Part shown: positions 26,383 to 35,167 of the stretch, one piece after another
How the letters are laid out: each line of letters opens with the position of its first letter
Position numbering within the stretch: position 1 is the first letter of the stretch
Source: JBJXHG01 sp046160865
GTDB taxonomy: Bacteria > Planctomycetota > UBA1135 > GCA-002686595
DNA: 53,928 bases
Direction: 5' to 3'
Assembly: GCA_046160865.1 (NCBI GenBank)
Contig: JBJXHG010000165.1
Location: 1 to 53,928, forward strand
Translations under genes and position numbers: made by a program
The notes under the pieces: generated by a model
The model's input: only the letters and a program-made list of their open reading frames with translations
Told to the model about the DNA's origin: nothing
Database searches by the model: none

Positions 26383-26434
26383 CTCCAAGACCATAGCGAG
26401 ATCTCCATCGGGAGGCTGGGACCGATCCCGACGC
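26368..26434. repeat. Direct repeat, left copy, bounding a 17-kb block
   Basis: 67 bp matching 43352-43418 at about 58 of 67 positions in the same orientation (my hand alignment). The best segment is GCTGCGATTCCGTCA, then TCCAAGACCA and AGCGAGATCTCCA. It covers the synthase 3' end plus the first codons of the ICMT gene. Confidence 0.8.
26379..26434 (-). pseudogene. 3' remnant of a type III polyketide synthase gene
   Basis: The minus strand reads ...VGIGPSLPMEISLWSWR and stop. The intact synthase at 43364-44419 ends VGIGPGLSLEISLWSWN and stop. The similarity extends 13-14 nt past the stop into the start of the ICMT gene (TGACGGAATCGCAGCG). About 18 codons are recognisable; further upstream (to ~26573) the frame is open but no longer resembles the synthase. 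The remnant's TGA overlaps the ICMT ATG, preserving an ancestral translationally coupled junction. Confidence 0.8.
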
Positions 26435-26628
26435 GCCGCGCGGTTCGCTGCGGCTCTTCGTCGAGCTGGAACCGCAGGCACACCGCGCGAGCCGCGCGAT
26501 CGTCGATCGACGCCTCGCGCGGCGCCGAGGCGCCGCCCGGCACGCGCGAATCCGGAGAGCTGGGGCAGATCATGGCGCAGTACGCAGAGCTTGCAACGGC
26601 GACGCGCCGAGTGCACGGCCTGCACGGG

Positions 26629-28383
26629 TCAGAAGCGGAATCGCGCCTGAAACGAGAGGAGCCACGCAGCGTCCTCGTCCACGAATGCGTCGCCGGGATC
26701 GAACCGACCGTACACGATCTCGAAGTCCCACGGCTTCCATGCTTTCGTGCCGAGGATCAGGTCGATTTCGTGCCCGAGGCCGCGCTGCGTGCCGTCGAGC
26801 TCGCCCGGGTCGGCTTCGACATCGCTGTCGAGCATGAAGTCCGCCGCGTCCACTTGATCGTACACGTGGTAAACGAGGTCGACCGATGTCTTGGGACCGA
26901 TGCGAGCGCCGACGCCGGCCGTCCAGATCGCCAAGTTCGAGAGCTCGGGATCGAGGACCTCGCCGTAGTACCGAAAGGACGTGACGCCCGCGAACTTGCC
27001 GTTGTTGTCTTGCAGCCCCGTCTGGCGAAACGCTTCGTCCGTGCCGTCGTTCGGATCGTCGTCGCCGCTGCCGTATGCGAATCCCAGCGTGAACGAGAGC
27101 GGATTCGCGAAGTCCGGCGACCAAGTCGTGCCGACGTCGAAGCCGTAGCCCTCGAAGTCCCGATTGTCCGAGAAGCCGCGCAGGAGGCTCGCCTCGAGCC
27201 AGCTTTCGTGGTCGGGCGCGAATTCTCCGATCGCGCGCGCTCCGAAGTGGATCGGATAGTCGCGCGGGCTGCGGTCGTCGCGCCGATCCACCACGTACGC
27301 GGCGAGCAGTCGCTCCGGATCGTCGTTCGACAGGTACGCGATCCAGTTGTTCGAGTGTTCGTCGCGATCGTCGCCGTCGTCGAGAACCGTACTGCCGGAG
27401 AGCTCGAGCTTCAGCGCATCGCGGCGCCACACGAAGCGCACGGCGTCGAGGTTGCGGTCGTACACCCATTCGCGCGGCTCGTCGAAGTCCAAGCGACCCA
27501 CGCGCACGTCGACTCCGCTGCGCGCGATGTCGCGCCACGAGACCCACGCTTCGTTGACGTGCGGTTTGCCCGTTCGCTCGTGCGATCCGCCTTCTTCGCG
27601 CACGTCCTGGAACTCGTAGCGCGGGCTGAACAACGCCTGAAAGTGCGCCGACGGCGTCCAGTAGAGCTGCGCGCGTAGCGAGAGGCGCTGGTTGGTTTCG
27701 TCTTCGTCGTCTTGCTCGTCGAGGTCGTAGTTCTCCTCGCGCACGCCCTTGTACTCGAGCAGCACGCCGAGATGGAGCGTGTCGGTCAGCGCGACCGCGC
27801 CCGGAATGTAGTCGTCGTCGTCGTTCAGTCGAGTGCCCGTCGGCGACTCGAAGTCGACCTGCGGTGCCAGGGCGACGGCGTCGAACGCACCCTCGTTCTC
27901 GAATTTCAGGTCGCTCGGCAGGATCAGCTCGAAGCCGATCACGGTCGCCCGGCGTTCATCGCCCGCGGACGAAATCGCGTCGATGCGCCCCGCGATCCGA
28001 TCGCGGCCTTCTCCACGCGGCGCGATCTCGCGCGCCGAGAACTTGTGTTGTCCACGGTAGTGGCCTTCGACCTTCACGCGCCGGCCTTCGAGCTCAGCGA
28101 GCGCGATGCCCTCCCACCGGGTGCGTGGTCCGACGCCGATGCGCTGCCCCAGCACGCTGAAGCTCGAATCCGCTCGCGACACGGATTGCGCGACGCCGAG
28201 CAGCACCTCCTCGTCGTCGGGCGGGAGCACCTCGAGAGATTGCGCGCGAAAGAGCGTGGGGCCGATCAACTCGCCTTTGACCTCCACCCAGTGCCCGACG
28301 CGCAACCCATCCAGACTCTGGGCCCTACCGGCAGCGCACAGCGCGCCGAGCAACGCGGTCGCCGCGAGCGCGATCTTCCTCAT
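26629..28383 (-). CDS. AlgE-like outer-membrane barrel with N-terminal DUF5666-like modules
   Basis: 584 aa with a signal peptide (MRKIALAATALLGALCAAG). Residues ~25-165 contain tandem DUF5666-like OB-type modules (GVAQSVSRADSSFSVLG, GRRVKVEGHYRGQHKFSARE, DRIAGRIDAISSAG). From ~195 the chain alternates amphipathic strands and acidic loops typical of the alginate-export barrel family (LRAQLYWTPSAHFQALFSPR, PHVNEAWVSWRDIA, VDVRVGRLDF, DAVRFVWRRD) and ends ARFRF with the C-terminal Phe of outer-membrane barrels. It is the last gene of a six-gene operon with glycosyltransferases and an ABC exporter; its ATG overlaps the preceding stop (ATGA). The likely role is passage of a polysaccharide or charged glycan across the outer membrane. 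The same N-terminal module occurs in the sensor part of the nearby histidine kinase. Confidence 0.82.
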   Translation of the reverse strand: MRKIALAATALLGALCAAGRAQSLDGLRVGHWVEVKGELIGPTLFRAQSLEVLPPDDEEVLLGVAQSVSRADSSFSVLGQRIGVGPRTRWEGIALAELEGRRVKVEGHYRGQHKFSAREIAPRGEGRDRIAGRIDAISSAGDERRATVIGFELILPSDLKFENEGAFDAVALAPQVDFESPTGTRLNDDDDYIPGAVALTDTLHLGVLLEYKGVREENYDLDEQDDEDETNQRLSLRAQLYWTPSAHFQALFSPRYEFQDVREEGGSHERTGKPHVNEAWVSWRDIARSGVDVRVGRLDFDEPREWVYDRNLDAVRFVWRRDALKLELSGSTVLDDGDDRDEHSNNWIAYLSNDDPERLLAAYVVDRRDDRSPRDYPIHFGARAIGEFAPDHESWLEASLLRGFSDNRDFEGYGFDVGTTWSPDFANPLSFTLGFAYGSGDDDPNDGTDEAFRQTGLQDNNGKFAGVTSFRYYGEVLDPELSNLAIWTAGVGARIGPKTSVDLVYHVYDQVDAADFMLDSDVEADPGELDGTQRGLGHEIDLILGTKAWKPWDFEIVYGRFDPGDAFVDEDAAWLLSFQARFRF

Positions 28384-29438
28384 CGTTCAGCCTCCTGAGC
28401 CCAGTGTTCGGCGAGCGCGACGAGCGGCTCCGAGAGAGCGGTCCAGCGCGGTCGCATGCCGTAGACGAGCGCGAGCCGCAGCGCGCTGGTGCTCTGGTAG
28501 AACGCAAGGGCGCGGGTCGAGAGCTGTGCGCCGCCCGCGCGCAGCCCGGCCGCCAGCGATGCTTCCGCGGCCGCGGCGGCATCGCGGCGAGCGCGCACGA
28601 GCGCGGAGAGGTGCAAGTGCGCCACGAGATTGCCCACGTCGAGCGCCGCATCGGCGCTGCCGAACATGTCGAAGTCGAGCAGCGCCAAGCCGGCGTCCGC
28701 GACGAGCAACTGACCGTCGTGCAGATCCCGGTGCGCGCACACCAGAGCGCCCTCGAACACGACGAGCGCCAACCGCTCGAGCGTGGCGCTCCAGTTCTCC
28801 GGGAGTGGACCGACGTGCGTGCGCCATTCCTCGCCGCGCCGCACCAGCGCCGCGAGTTCGTCCGCGCGACCGTGAACGGTGCCTTCGGCTGCGCGTCCTG
28901 CGCGCTGCAGCGCGGCCAAGCGCACTCCGACGTGACGGGTTTGGACGTGATCCCCGAGCGGATCGTAAGTGCGGCCGCTCACGAACTCGAAGCGCAAGAG
29001 CTCGAGCTCGCCTTGCTCCTCCAGCAGCGCCGGTACGCGGAATCCGGCCGCTGCGAACGCGCGCGTGGCAAGCGCGTGCCGCCGCGCTGCTGCGCTCGCT
29101 CGGCCGGGTCGAAAGCCCTTCACGATGTGCGGTCCGTGCGCACCCGAGACGCGCGCCACGACGCGACGGCCGGGTCGCCACGCGAGGACTTGCGCGGCGC
29201 CGTCGTGCACCGCCCGCGCGATCCAGGGCGCCGCCGGCAGCAAGGCTTCGTCCGCGAGCGCGAGTTCACGTGCCCGGTCGTCCTCGACCTCGCACCAACG
29301 GGTGCGCTGCTCGAACGCCAGTGTGCAGATCCACGTCCCGCGCGCCGATCGCTCGAAGCGGCCGCCGTGCGCTGCGGCGGTGCCCGCGCCGAAGGCGCGA
29401 TCGATCGCGGCCGCCGCCGATGCGAAGGACGCCGTCAT
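28380..29438 (-). CDS. Aminoglycoside-phosphotransferase-fold kinase (II)
   Basis: 352 aa from ATG 29438, immediately overlapping the previous stop (TGATG). The kinase signature is present: catalytic loop CAHRDLHDGQLLV and metal-binding LLDFDMFGSADAALDVGN. The N-lobe is degenerate (GPHIVKGFRPG may hold the ATP-binding Lys). Proteins of this APH/choline-kinase clan phosphorylate small alcohols and sugars. Sitting in a glycosyltransferase/ABC operon beside a second APH-like gene, it more likely acts on a sugar, a glycan precursor or a glycolipid than on antibiotics. No signal peptide; cytoplasmic. Substrate unknown. Confidence 0.8.
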   Translation of the reverse strand: MTASFASAAAAIDRAFGAGTAAAHGGRFERSARGTWICTLAFEQRTRWCEVEDDRARELALADEALLPAAPWIARAVHDGAAQVLAWRPGRRVVARVSGAHGPHIVKGFRPGRASAAARRHALATRAFAAAGFRVPALLEEQGELELLRFEFVSGRTYDPLGDHVQTRHVGVRLAALQRAGRAAEGTVHGRADELAALVRRGEEWRTHVGPLPENWSATLERLALVVFEGALVCAHRDLHDGQLLVADAGLALLDFDMFGSADAALDVGNLVAHLHLSALVRARRDAAAAAEASLAAGLRAGGAQLSTRALAFYQSTSALRLALVYGMRPRWTALSEPLVALAEHWAQEAER

Positions 29439-30733
29439 CACGTCCGAGAGGCGCGGTCCGCAAGCGACTGCGCGCGCAGGAGCAGTTCGCGCGCGCGTTC
29501 CAATGCTCCGTCTTCGATGCGTCGCAGCGCGGCGGCCGCGCGCCGCACGATCTCGGTGGCGACCTGCGCGCGCAGCACGGTCTCCTCCGCGTGCGCGCCA
29601 CCCGCGGACGCGTACGCGGAGAGCAGCTCACGGCTCGCGTGCGCGAAGTCGTGCGCCGGATGCGCGACCAAATCGTCCGCAACCCACGCCGCCAGGTCTT
29701 CCACGGGATGGCCCACGTGCAGCGCGTCCCAATCGAGCAGTGCAGTGCCTCCGTCGGGCGAGCGCAGGAACTGGTCGGGATGGAAATCGCCGTGCACCCA
29801 CGTGGCGGCCGACGGTGGGTCGACGACGGCGCAGTGGGCGAAGCGCGCCGCGAGCTCCGCGTCGAGCGCGAACAGCGCCGCGAGCTCGCGCCGCTCGCGC
29901 GGTGCCTCGCAGCTCGCGCTCGCCGGCGCGGGACGGTGCACCGCGGCGAGCAGCGCACCCGCGTTCGACGCATGCGAAAAGTCGGTCGGCGCGAACCGCT
30001 CTCCGGTCAACCATTCCTCGTACACGAGACCGGTGCGCTCCTCGGCCGCGATCAGTCGCGGCGCCGAGAGCTGCGCTCGCGATTGCTCGAAGCGGCGGCG
30101 CGCTGCGACCACGCGCGCTGCGGCGGACGGTGCGAGCACGCGTGCTGCCAGCACGTGCTCGCGCCGCGCGTCGCAAGCGTCGGTCGTGACGAGATCGAGA
30201 CGCACGACGGCGCGGTGCTCCGGCTTGTAGCGCAGCAGAGTGGCGCGCGAGTGGCGCGCGCGCACGCGCTCTCCAGGCCAAATGCCGCGTGCGTCGAGTC
30301 CGCGCCCGATGCGCCGCAGGTTCAGCACGCGCGGCAGGCCGATCAGCTCGCGGTCCGTGGGGAACGCGTACAAGTACAGCCCCGCATCCGAGAGAGCGGC
30401 GTAGGGCTGCAGCCGCGTCGACTGTTCGCGCGCGCGCCGGTCGGGCTGATACGACCCCGCGATCGCCCGTCCCTTGTCGCTCGCGTAGCGCTTGACCGTC
30501 ACGAGCGCGGGCTCGCCGTCGTCGAGTGCGAGCGCGTAGAGCGCGCTCAGCGCCACGCGCGGCTTCCAACGGACGTGCAAGATCTGCGCGGACATCGGCC
30601 GAGGGCCGCCCGGCCAGGTCAGGTGCTCGCGAACGTGCTCGACGAGCGTGCACGGATCGACGGGGCACAAGCCCGAGTCGCCCAAGCGCCCGGGCAGCGT
30701 CAAGTCGCGCGCGGGGATCGCAGGGAGGATCAT
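29438..30733 (-). CDS. Aminoglycoside-phosphotransferase-fold kinase (I)
   Basis: 431 aa; the start overlaps the ABC transporter stop (ATGA). The C-lobe motifs of the APH family are intact: TWVHGDFHPDQFLR with catalytic Asp, and ALLDWDALHVGHPVEDLA. The N-terminal ~180 residues are longer than usual and include two possible Lys-bearing strands (ALVTVKRYASDKG, ATLLRYKPEHRAVVRLD), resembling the maltokinase-like or larger APH subfamilies. Paralogous in fold to the next gene but divergent in sequence. By context a sugar or glycan-precursor kinase of the polysaccharide operon. Such paired APH-like genes beside one exporter are unusual, and I cannot assign a substrate. Confidence 0.8.
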   Translation of the reverse strand: MILPAIPARDLTLPGRLGDSGLCPVDPCTLVEHVREHLTWPGGPRPMSAQILHVRWKPRVALSALYALALDDGEPALVTVKRYASDKGRAIAGSYQPDRRAREQSTRLQPYAALSDAGLYLYAFPTDRELIGLPRVLNLRRIGRGLDARGIWPGERVRARHSRATLLRYKPEHRAVVRLDLVTTDACDARREHVLAARVLAPSAAARVVAARRRFEQSRAQLSAPRLIAAEERTGLVYEEWLTGERFAPTDFSHASNAGALLAAVHRPAPASASCEAPRERRELAALFALDAELAARFAHCAVVDPPSAATWVHGDFHPDQFLRSPDGGTALLDWDALHVGHPVEDLAAWVADDLVAHPAHDFAHASRELLSAYASAGGAHAEETVLRAQVATEIVRRAAAALRRIEDGALERARELLLRAQSLADRASRT

Positions 30734-32535
30734 GGCGTGCTCACGCGTGAGTCGGCGCGCGTTGCGCGACGGTAGGCTGCGTTGCGCGCCGTGAGTTCGG
30801 CGTGCGTGCCGCTGTCGAGCACGCGGCCCTCCGCGAGAAACACGACCTCGTCGAAGGCTTCGAGGTGATCCAAGTCGTGCGCGATCACGACCACGATGCG
30901 CGTTCGAGCGAGTTCCGCAAGCGTCGTGCGCACGCGCATCGCCGCCAACGCATCGAGTCCGGCGAACGGTTCGTCGACGATCAAGAGCGGCGCGTCACGC
31001 AGCAGCGTGCGAGCCAGGGCGATGCGGCGACGCTCGCCGCCGGAGAGACCGCTCCCGGCCGAACCGAGTTCGGTATCCAGCCCGAGCGGTAGTGCTTGCA
31101 CGAATGGGTCCGCGGCAGCTGCACGCAATGCAGCCCAAAGCTCGTCGTCGGTGGCATCGGGCCGGCCCAGGAGCAGGTTCTCGCGAATGGTGTCGCCGAA
31201 GAGCACGGCGTCTTGCATGCACAGACCACAACGGTCGCGCAGCGTGCCGAGATCGAGTTGCCGCAAGTCGATGCCGTCGATGGCGACGCGGCCTTCGTCG
31301 GGGTCGAAGAGCCGTAAGGCGAGCGCAGCAATGGTCGACTTGCCCGAGCCACTCTTTCCGAAGACGCAGTACAGCTTGCCGATCTCGAAGTGCGCCGTGA
31401 CGTCGCAGAGCGCGTAGCCGGCGGGCACGTAGCGGAAGCGCACCTGCTCGAGCGAGAGTTGCCGCGGCGTCAGCGGCGCGACGATCGCGTTCGGCGGCGA
31501 CTGCACGTCGACCTTGGCGTTCAGGATCGAGAGCAGTCGCTCCGCGCACGCCACGCCGCGTCCAACTCGATCGGAGTGCTTGCCGGTGGTCCGCGCCGGC
31601 TTCAGCAGGCTGCGCACGTACGAGAGAAAAGCCAGCAGTTCGCCGGGAGACAGGTGTCCGGAGAGCACCCGCCAGCTGCCGAGTCCCAGCGCGATCGCCG
31701 TAGCCACGCCGAACAGCGACTCGACGGACGCCGACATGCGCGCCGAGACGCGTGCCGACTTGAGCTCGGCGCGCGCTTGTGCGCGATTCGACTTGGAGAA
31801 GCGCTCGAGCACGTGACTCGCACGCCCGAGGCTTTGGATCACGGGCGTCGCGGCGATCGCCTCGTGCAGGTAGTCGGCCAGCCGTCCTTCCTTCTTGCGC
31901 TGCTTGCGCGCGATCTCCGTCATCTGACGCGAGAGCGCGCCGACGACCAGGAGGAACACCGGCAGCACGACGAGCATGGCTGCGGTCAGCAGCCAATCCA
32001 TCCAGAACATGACGCACAGGGTGCCGAGGACGAGCACGGCACGCGTCGCGAGCGCCACCGCCGAGTCGACCAGCATCGAGCGGACCATGGGCACGTCGCC
32101 CATGAGTCGCATCAAGAGATCACCGGTCTTGTGCTGCGCGTGATAGCGCGGTGACAGCTCCGTCAGGCGCGCGAACACGCGCGCACGCAGGTTGCGCGTC
32201 ACGGCTTGGCCCACGCGCTGCGTGATCAACGCGGCAGCGTAGTCGAGCGCTGCGCGCGAAAGCGTGATCGCGAGCGCGGCGGCGAGACCGATCCACAGCA
32301 CGAACCACGGGTCGTGTTCCTGCGCGCCGACTCGCACGAGCGCGTTGTCGAAGATCCACTGGATCGGCCAGGGCCGCAGGAGCTCGCCACCGATGGCCAA
32401 GAGCGAGAGCAGCGCGATCATGGCGAACGACGCGCGATGCGGAGCGAGATCCACGGCGAAGCGGCGCGCGATCGTGAACGCGCGCCACAGAGACGTCAGC
32501 CGTCGTCGGGACGCGGCGGAAGCGAGCGGGTTCAT
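30730..32535 (-). CDS. ABC exporter, fused permease and ATPase
   Basis: 601 aa from ATG 32535 (ATGA overlap with the upstream glycosyltransferase). Six membrane helices in an ABC type-1 exporter fold (FAMIALLSLLAIGG, ALAITLSRAALDY, VLVLGTLCVMFWM, AMLVVLPVFLLVVG) are followed by the nucleotide-binding domain: Walker A GKSGSGKST, Q-loop LCMQDAVLFGD, signature GSGLSGGERRR, Walker B LLIVDEP and H-loop IAHDLDH. The Walker B Asp is followed by Glu and both catalytic residues are present. MsbA-like half transporters act as homodimers and flip lipid-linked glycans, lipids or peptides. Here the partners suggest export of a glycolipid or oligosaccharide made by the same operon. Confidence 0.92.
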   Translation of the reverse strand: MNPLASAASRRRLTSLWRAFTIARRFAVDLAPHRASFAMIALLSLLAIGGELLRPWPIQWIFDNALVRVGAQEHDPWFVLWIGLAAALAITLSRAALDYAAALITQRVGQAVTRNLRARVFARLTELSPRYHAQHKTGDLLMRLMGDVPMVRSMLVDSAVALATRAVLVLGTLCVMFWMDWLLTAAMLVVLPVFLLVVGALSRQMTEIARKQRKKEGRLADYLHEAIAATPVIQSLGRASHVLERFSKSNRAQARAELKSARVSARMSASVESLFGVATAIALGLGSWRVLSGHLSPGELLAFLSYVRSLLKPARTTGKHSDRVGRGVACAERLLSILNAKVDVQSPPNAIVAPLTPRQLSLEQVRFRYVPAGYALCDVTAHFEIGKLYCVFGKSGSGKSTIAALALRLFDPDEGRVAIDGIDLRQLDLGTLRDRCGLCMQDAVLFGDTIRENLLLGRPDATDDELWAALRAAAADPFVQALPLGLDTELGSAGSGLSGGERRRIALARTLLRDAPLLIVDEPFAGLDALAAMRVRTTLAELARTRIVVVIAHDLDHLEAFDEVVFLAEGRVLDSGTHAELTARNAAYRRATRADSRVSTP

Positions 32536-33590
32536 GCGCGGACCATGGCGGCGAACTCCACGATGTCCTGCGCGATGCGTCGCCACGAGTGCTGCTCGGC
32601 GTACGCGCGCGCGTTGGTGGCCAGTCGCTCGTGCAGCGCCGGCTGCTCGGCGAGCGAGCGCAGCGCCGCGGCGAGCGCGCTCGGATCTCCGGCGGTGTAG
32701 ACCAGGCCGCGTTGCCCGTCGCCGACGGCGTCCGGCAATGTCGAGATACGCGGCACGACCGGCACCGCCCGCACCGCCATCGCTTCGAGCAGCTTGAGCG
32801 GCGAGTAGTAGAAGGGGCGATCGGCCGCGTACGTGAGCGCGATCGCGTCGAAGCAAGCCACGACGCGCGCGGCTTCATCGTGCGATTGCCAACCGAGCAA
32901 GCGGACTCGGTCGGCCGGCACGCGGTCGTGCAGGTGTTCTTCGAACGCTCCTTCGCCGAGCACGAGCAAGTGCACGGGCACGCGCTGGTCGATCAAGAGG
33001 CACACCGCGTCGATCAAGAGCGGGAAGTTGTGCCACGCGCGCAGGCGTCCGTGGAATCCGAGCGCAAAACGACCGTCCGGAACCAGCTCATTGCGCAGCG
33101 CATCGTTCGGCTCGCGCGGCCGGAACTGCACGGGATCGACGGCATTCGGACACACGTGGACGCACTCGGCGCGGGCTCCGCGTTCGGTCACGTAGCGCGC
33201 GACTTCCGCCGAGACCGCGAGCACGCGCTGCACGCCGGCGAACAGCTCGCGCTCGCGCGGCTCGACGGCGCTCGGGCCGCGTCGGTACAGCTCCTCCTCC
33301 AGCGCCAGCGGAGCGTTGACCTCGAGCACGTGCGGAATGCCGCGTGCGCGTGTGAATTCGCCGGCGGCAAAGGCGCCCAGGGCGTGCCGCTCGTACACGA
33401 GCCCGATCGGCGCGGCGCGATGCGCGCGAGCCAATGCGTCCGTCAGCTCGCTCTCGTCGGGTATATCCAGCGCGCAGACGTCGGTGCCGAGCGAGAGGAA
33501 CGCGCGACGCAAGGCGTCGACGTGTACCCACGCGCCCTTCTTCTTGTGTGCGGCGATGCCGCGATCTTGGTTGACGTGCGCGATTCTCAT
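32532..33590 (-). CDS. GT4-type glycosyltransferase (II)
   Basis: 352 aa from ATG 33590 (MRIAHVNQDRGIAAHKKKG), overlapping the stop of the preceding glycosyltransferase gene (ATGA). GT-B architecture: N-terminal acceptor domain with VYERHALGA, hinge near FALGFHGRLRAWHNF, and a C-terminal nucleotide-sugar domain with LLGWQSHDEAARVVACFDAI and the diagnostic PFYYSPLKLLEAMAVRAVPV (the E-x7-E-like motif of GT4). Cytoplasmic, adding a hexose to a carrier-linked glycan. The donor sugar cannot be inferred. Second gene of the minus-strand polysaccharide operon. Confidence 0.88.
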   Translation of the reverse strand: MRIAHVNQDRGIAAHKKKGAWVHVDALRRAFLSLGTDVCALDIPDESELTDALARAHRAAPIGLVYERHALGAFAAGEFTRARGIPHVLEVNAPLALEEELYRRGPSAVEPRERELFAGVQRVLAVSAEVARYVTERGARAECVHVCPNAVDPVQFRPREPNDALRNELVPDGRFALGFHGRLRAWHNFPLLIDAVCLLIDQRVPVHLLVLGEGAFEEHLHDRVPADRVRLLGWQSHDEAARVVACFDAIALTYAADRPFYYSPLKLLEAMAVRAVPVVPRISTLPDAVGDGQRGLVYTAGDPSALAAALRSLAEQPALHERLATNARAYAEQHSWRRIAQDIVEFAAMVRA

Positions 33591-34846
33591 TCGATTGCCG
33601 CGGAGCTGCGCGCGGCGCGCTCGGTGCGGGCGAGGGCAGCTCGGAACCACGCCGAGAGCGTGCGCGCCACCGCGCGCGCGTCGAAGTTGCTCTCGACGTG
33701 CTCGCGACCGGCGCGCGCGAGTTGCGCTCGACGCTCATCATCTGCCAGGAGGGCCTCCAGCGCATCGGCGGTCGCGCGTGGGTCGCTTTCGGGGACGAGC
33801 ACGCCGCAGTCGCCGTCGCGCAGAATCTCCGGTATCCCCGTCACCGGCGTCGACACGCACGGCAGCCCGCTCGCTAGCGACTCGAGGAGGGACGTCGGTA
33901 GCGCGTCGCGGTTGCCATCGTCGCCGATGACGCACGGCAGACACATCACGGTCGCACGCTGCATGCAACGTCGCACGGCATCCTGATCCAGCGCGCCCGC
34001 GAGTCGGATTCTCTGTGCGAGTCCGCGCGCCGCGATGCGCGCTTCGATCGCCGCGCGGTCTTCGCCTTCGCCAACGAAGGTGGCACGGAACGAAACTCCG
34101 CGCTCGGCGAGCAGCGCCAACGCATCGACGAGGACCGGGAAGCCCTTCTTTTCGACGAGGCGTCCGACGCTGAGCACGTGATGCGCGTCGCGCGCGTCAC
34201 CGTCCGGTCGGAAGTACGCCAGGTCGATGCCGTTGTACAACCGACGCACGCGCGCTCGCGCCGCTTCCGTCAAGCGTTCGGACAGGTAACGCACGTTCGC
34301 GTCGCACACCGTGACCGTGAACTCGGAGCGCTCGACGATCCGCGACAGGAGTCGCGGATCGACCGTGGTGCGGTAGATGTCCTTGGCGTGCGCCGTGACG
34401 CTGTACGTCGGGCCACCGAGGTCGCGCACGAGCATGGCGACGAGTGCGGAATCGGTCGCGAAGTGCACGTGCAGGTGCGCGATCGAGAGCTCGCGACAGC
34501 GTGCGACGACGAACAGAGCCTCGGCGAACAGCGCCGGCAAGCGCGGGTGCTGGAGCGGCGCGAGTTCGCGCACCAGCGCGCCGAAGCGCGCCAGCAGCGC
34601 GGCGTCCTCCGGTCGCGGCCCGAACATCGCGAGCCAAGGCTCGAGGCTTTGCTGCAGGGATAGGTACTCGACGGGCGCGGCGAGATCGGCGAGTTGCGCA
34701 TGGCGCGGCTCTGCGTCGGGCGGGCGGCGCGAGAACACGTGCAGCGGGAGGCCCTCGCGCTGCTGCATGAGGATTTCGTTCAGCACGAACGTTTCCGACA
34801 GGCGCGGGAACTTCTTGAGCAGGTAACCGAGCTTGGCGGCACTCAA
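33587..34846 (-). CDS. GT4-type glycosyltransferase (I)
   Basis: 419 aa from TTG 34846 (LSAAKLGYLLKKFPRLSETF), chosen because an AGGAG lies nine bases upstream and the family's conserved text starts there. The open frame beyond it is Arg-rich and non-conserved. Typical colanic-acid/EPS-type GT4: YPRLSETF-like start, HVHFATDSALVA, YSVTAHAKDIY, YNGIDLAYFRPD, SVGRLVEKKGFPVLVDAL, and the EGxPTSLLE-like donor motif here as DALPTSLLESLASGLPCVST. First gene of the six-gene operon (this gene, GT, ABC, two kinases, barrel), all joined by 4-5-nt overlaps. Divergent from the plus-strand secreted-protein/kinase operon. Confidence 0.9.
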   Translation of the reverse strand: MSAAKLGYLLKKFPRLSETFVLNEILMQQREGLPLHVFSRRPPDAEPRHAQLADLAAPVEYLSLQQSLEPWLAMFGPRPEDAALLARFGALVRELAPLQHPRLPALFAEALFVVARCRELSIAHLHVHFATDSALVAMLVRDLGGPTYSVTAHAKDIYRTTVDPRLLSRIVERSEFTVTVCDANVRYLSERLTEAARARVRRLYNGIDLAYFRPDGDARDAHHVLSVGRLVEKKGFPVLVDALALLAERGVSFRATFVGEGEDRAAIEARIAARGLAQRIRLAGALDQDAVRRCMQRATVMCLPCVIGDDGNRDALPTSLLESLASGLPCVSTPVTGIPEILRDGDCGVLVPESDPRATADALEALLADDERRAQLARAGREHVESNFDARAVARTLSAWFRAALARTERAARSSAAIE

Positions 34847-35167
34847 CGGACGCAACTCCTGATGATTGGGGAGATCGACACGACGCTGTCCAGCGCGCGT
34901 CGATCCTGCGTGGCGGTTCGAGCCGAGACGCGGCGAGCCCGACGAGCGAGTCGCGACTGCACGAAGGCATCGTTCCTCGCGTGCGCGGACATCGCGAGAG
35001 CAATGGTCATGCCACATGCTATACTGACGCGCTGCTCGCGAGCGCGCTGAGTAGGGGCCGGTGCGTTCGGAATCTGGACTCGGGCGTCCAGATTCCAGTC
35101 ACAAACCGCCGCACATACGCGCGCCGACCGAGCCGGCGCGATGGTACGTGGGTTGCGCACACTGAAT
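34847..35167. promoter_or_regulatory. Divergent intergenic region of the polysaccharide block
   Basis: 321 nt between the two divergent operons, so both promoters should lie here. A plus-strand -10-like TATACT is at 35020-35025, but no convincing -35 box precedes it at 17 nt. A perfect 11-bp hairpin at 35069-35096 lies between it and the plus-strand start. No gene fits this stretch. Confidence 0.45.
35069..35096 (+). promoter_or_regulatory. Leader hairpin upstream of the plus-strand operon
   Basis: GGAATCTGGAC (35069-35079) pairs perfectly with GTCCAGATTCC (35086-35096) around TCGGGC. It lies 72 nt before the start of the secreted repeat protein gene, downstream of a TATACT box. It could be an attenuator or an operator for a dimeric regulator. 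No T-tract follows, so an intrinsic terminator is less likely. Confidence 0.45.

Noticed and set aside
29438..30733. Aminoglycoside resistance gene
   Set aside because: The APH fold is shared by many sugar and lipid kinases; operon context points to glycan metabolism rather than antibiotic modification.
28106..30775. 889-codon plus-strand frame across the two kinase genes
   Set aside because: Antisense shadow; the minus strand carries HGDFHPDQ and HRDLHDGQ kinase motifs.
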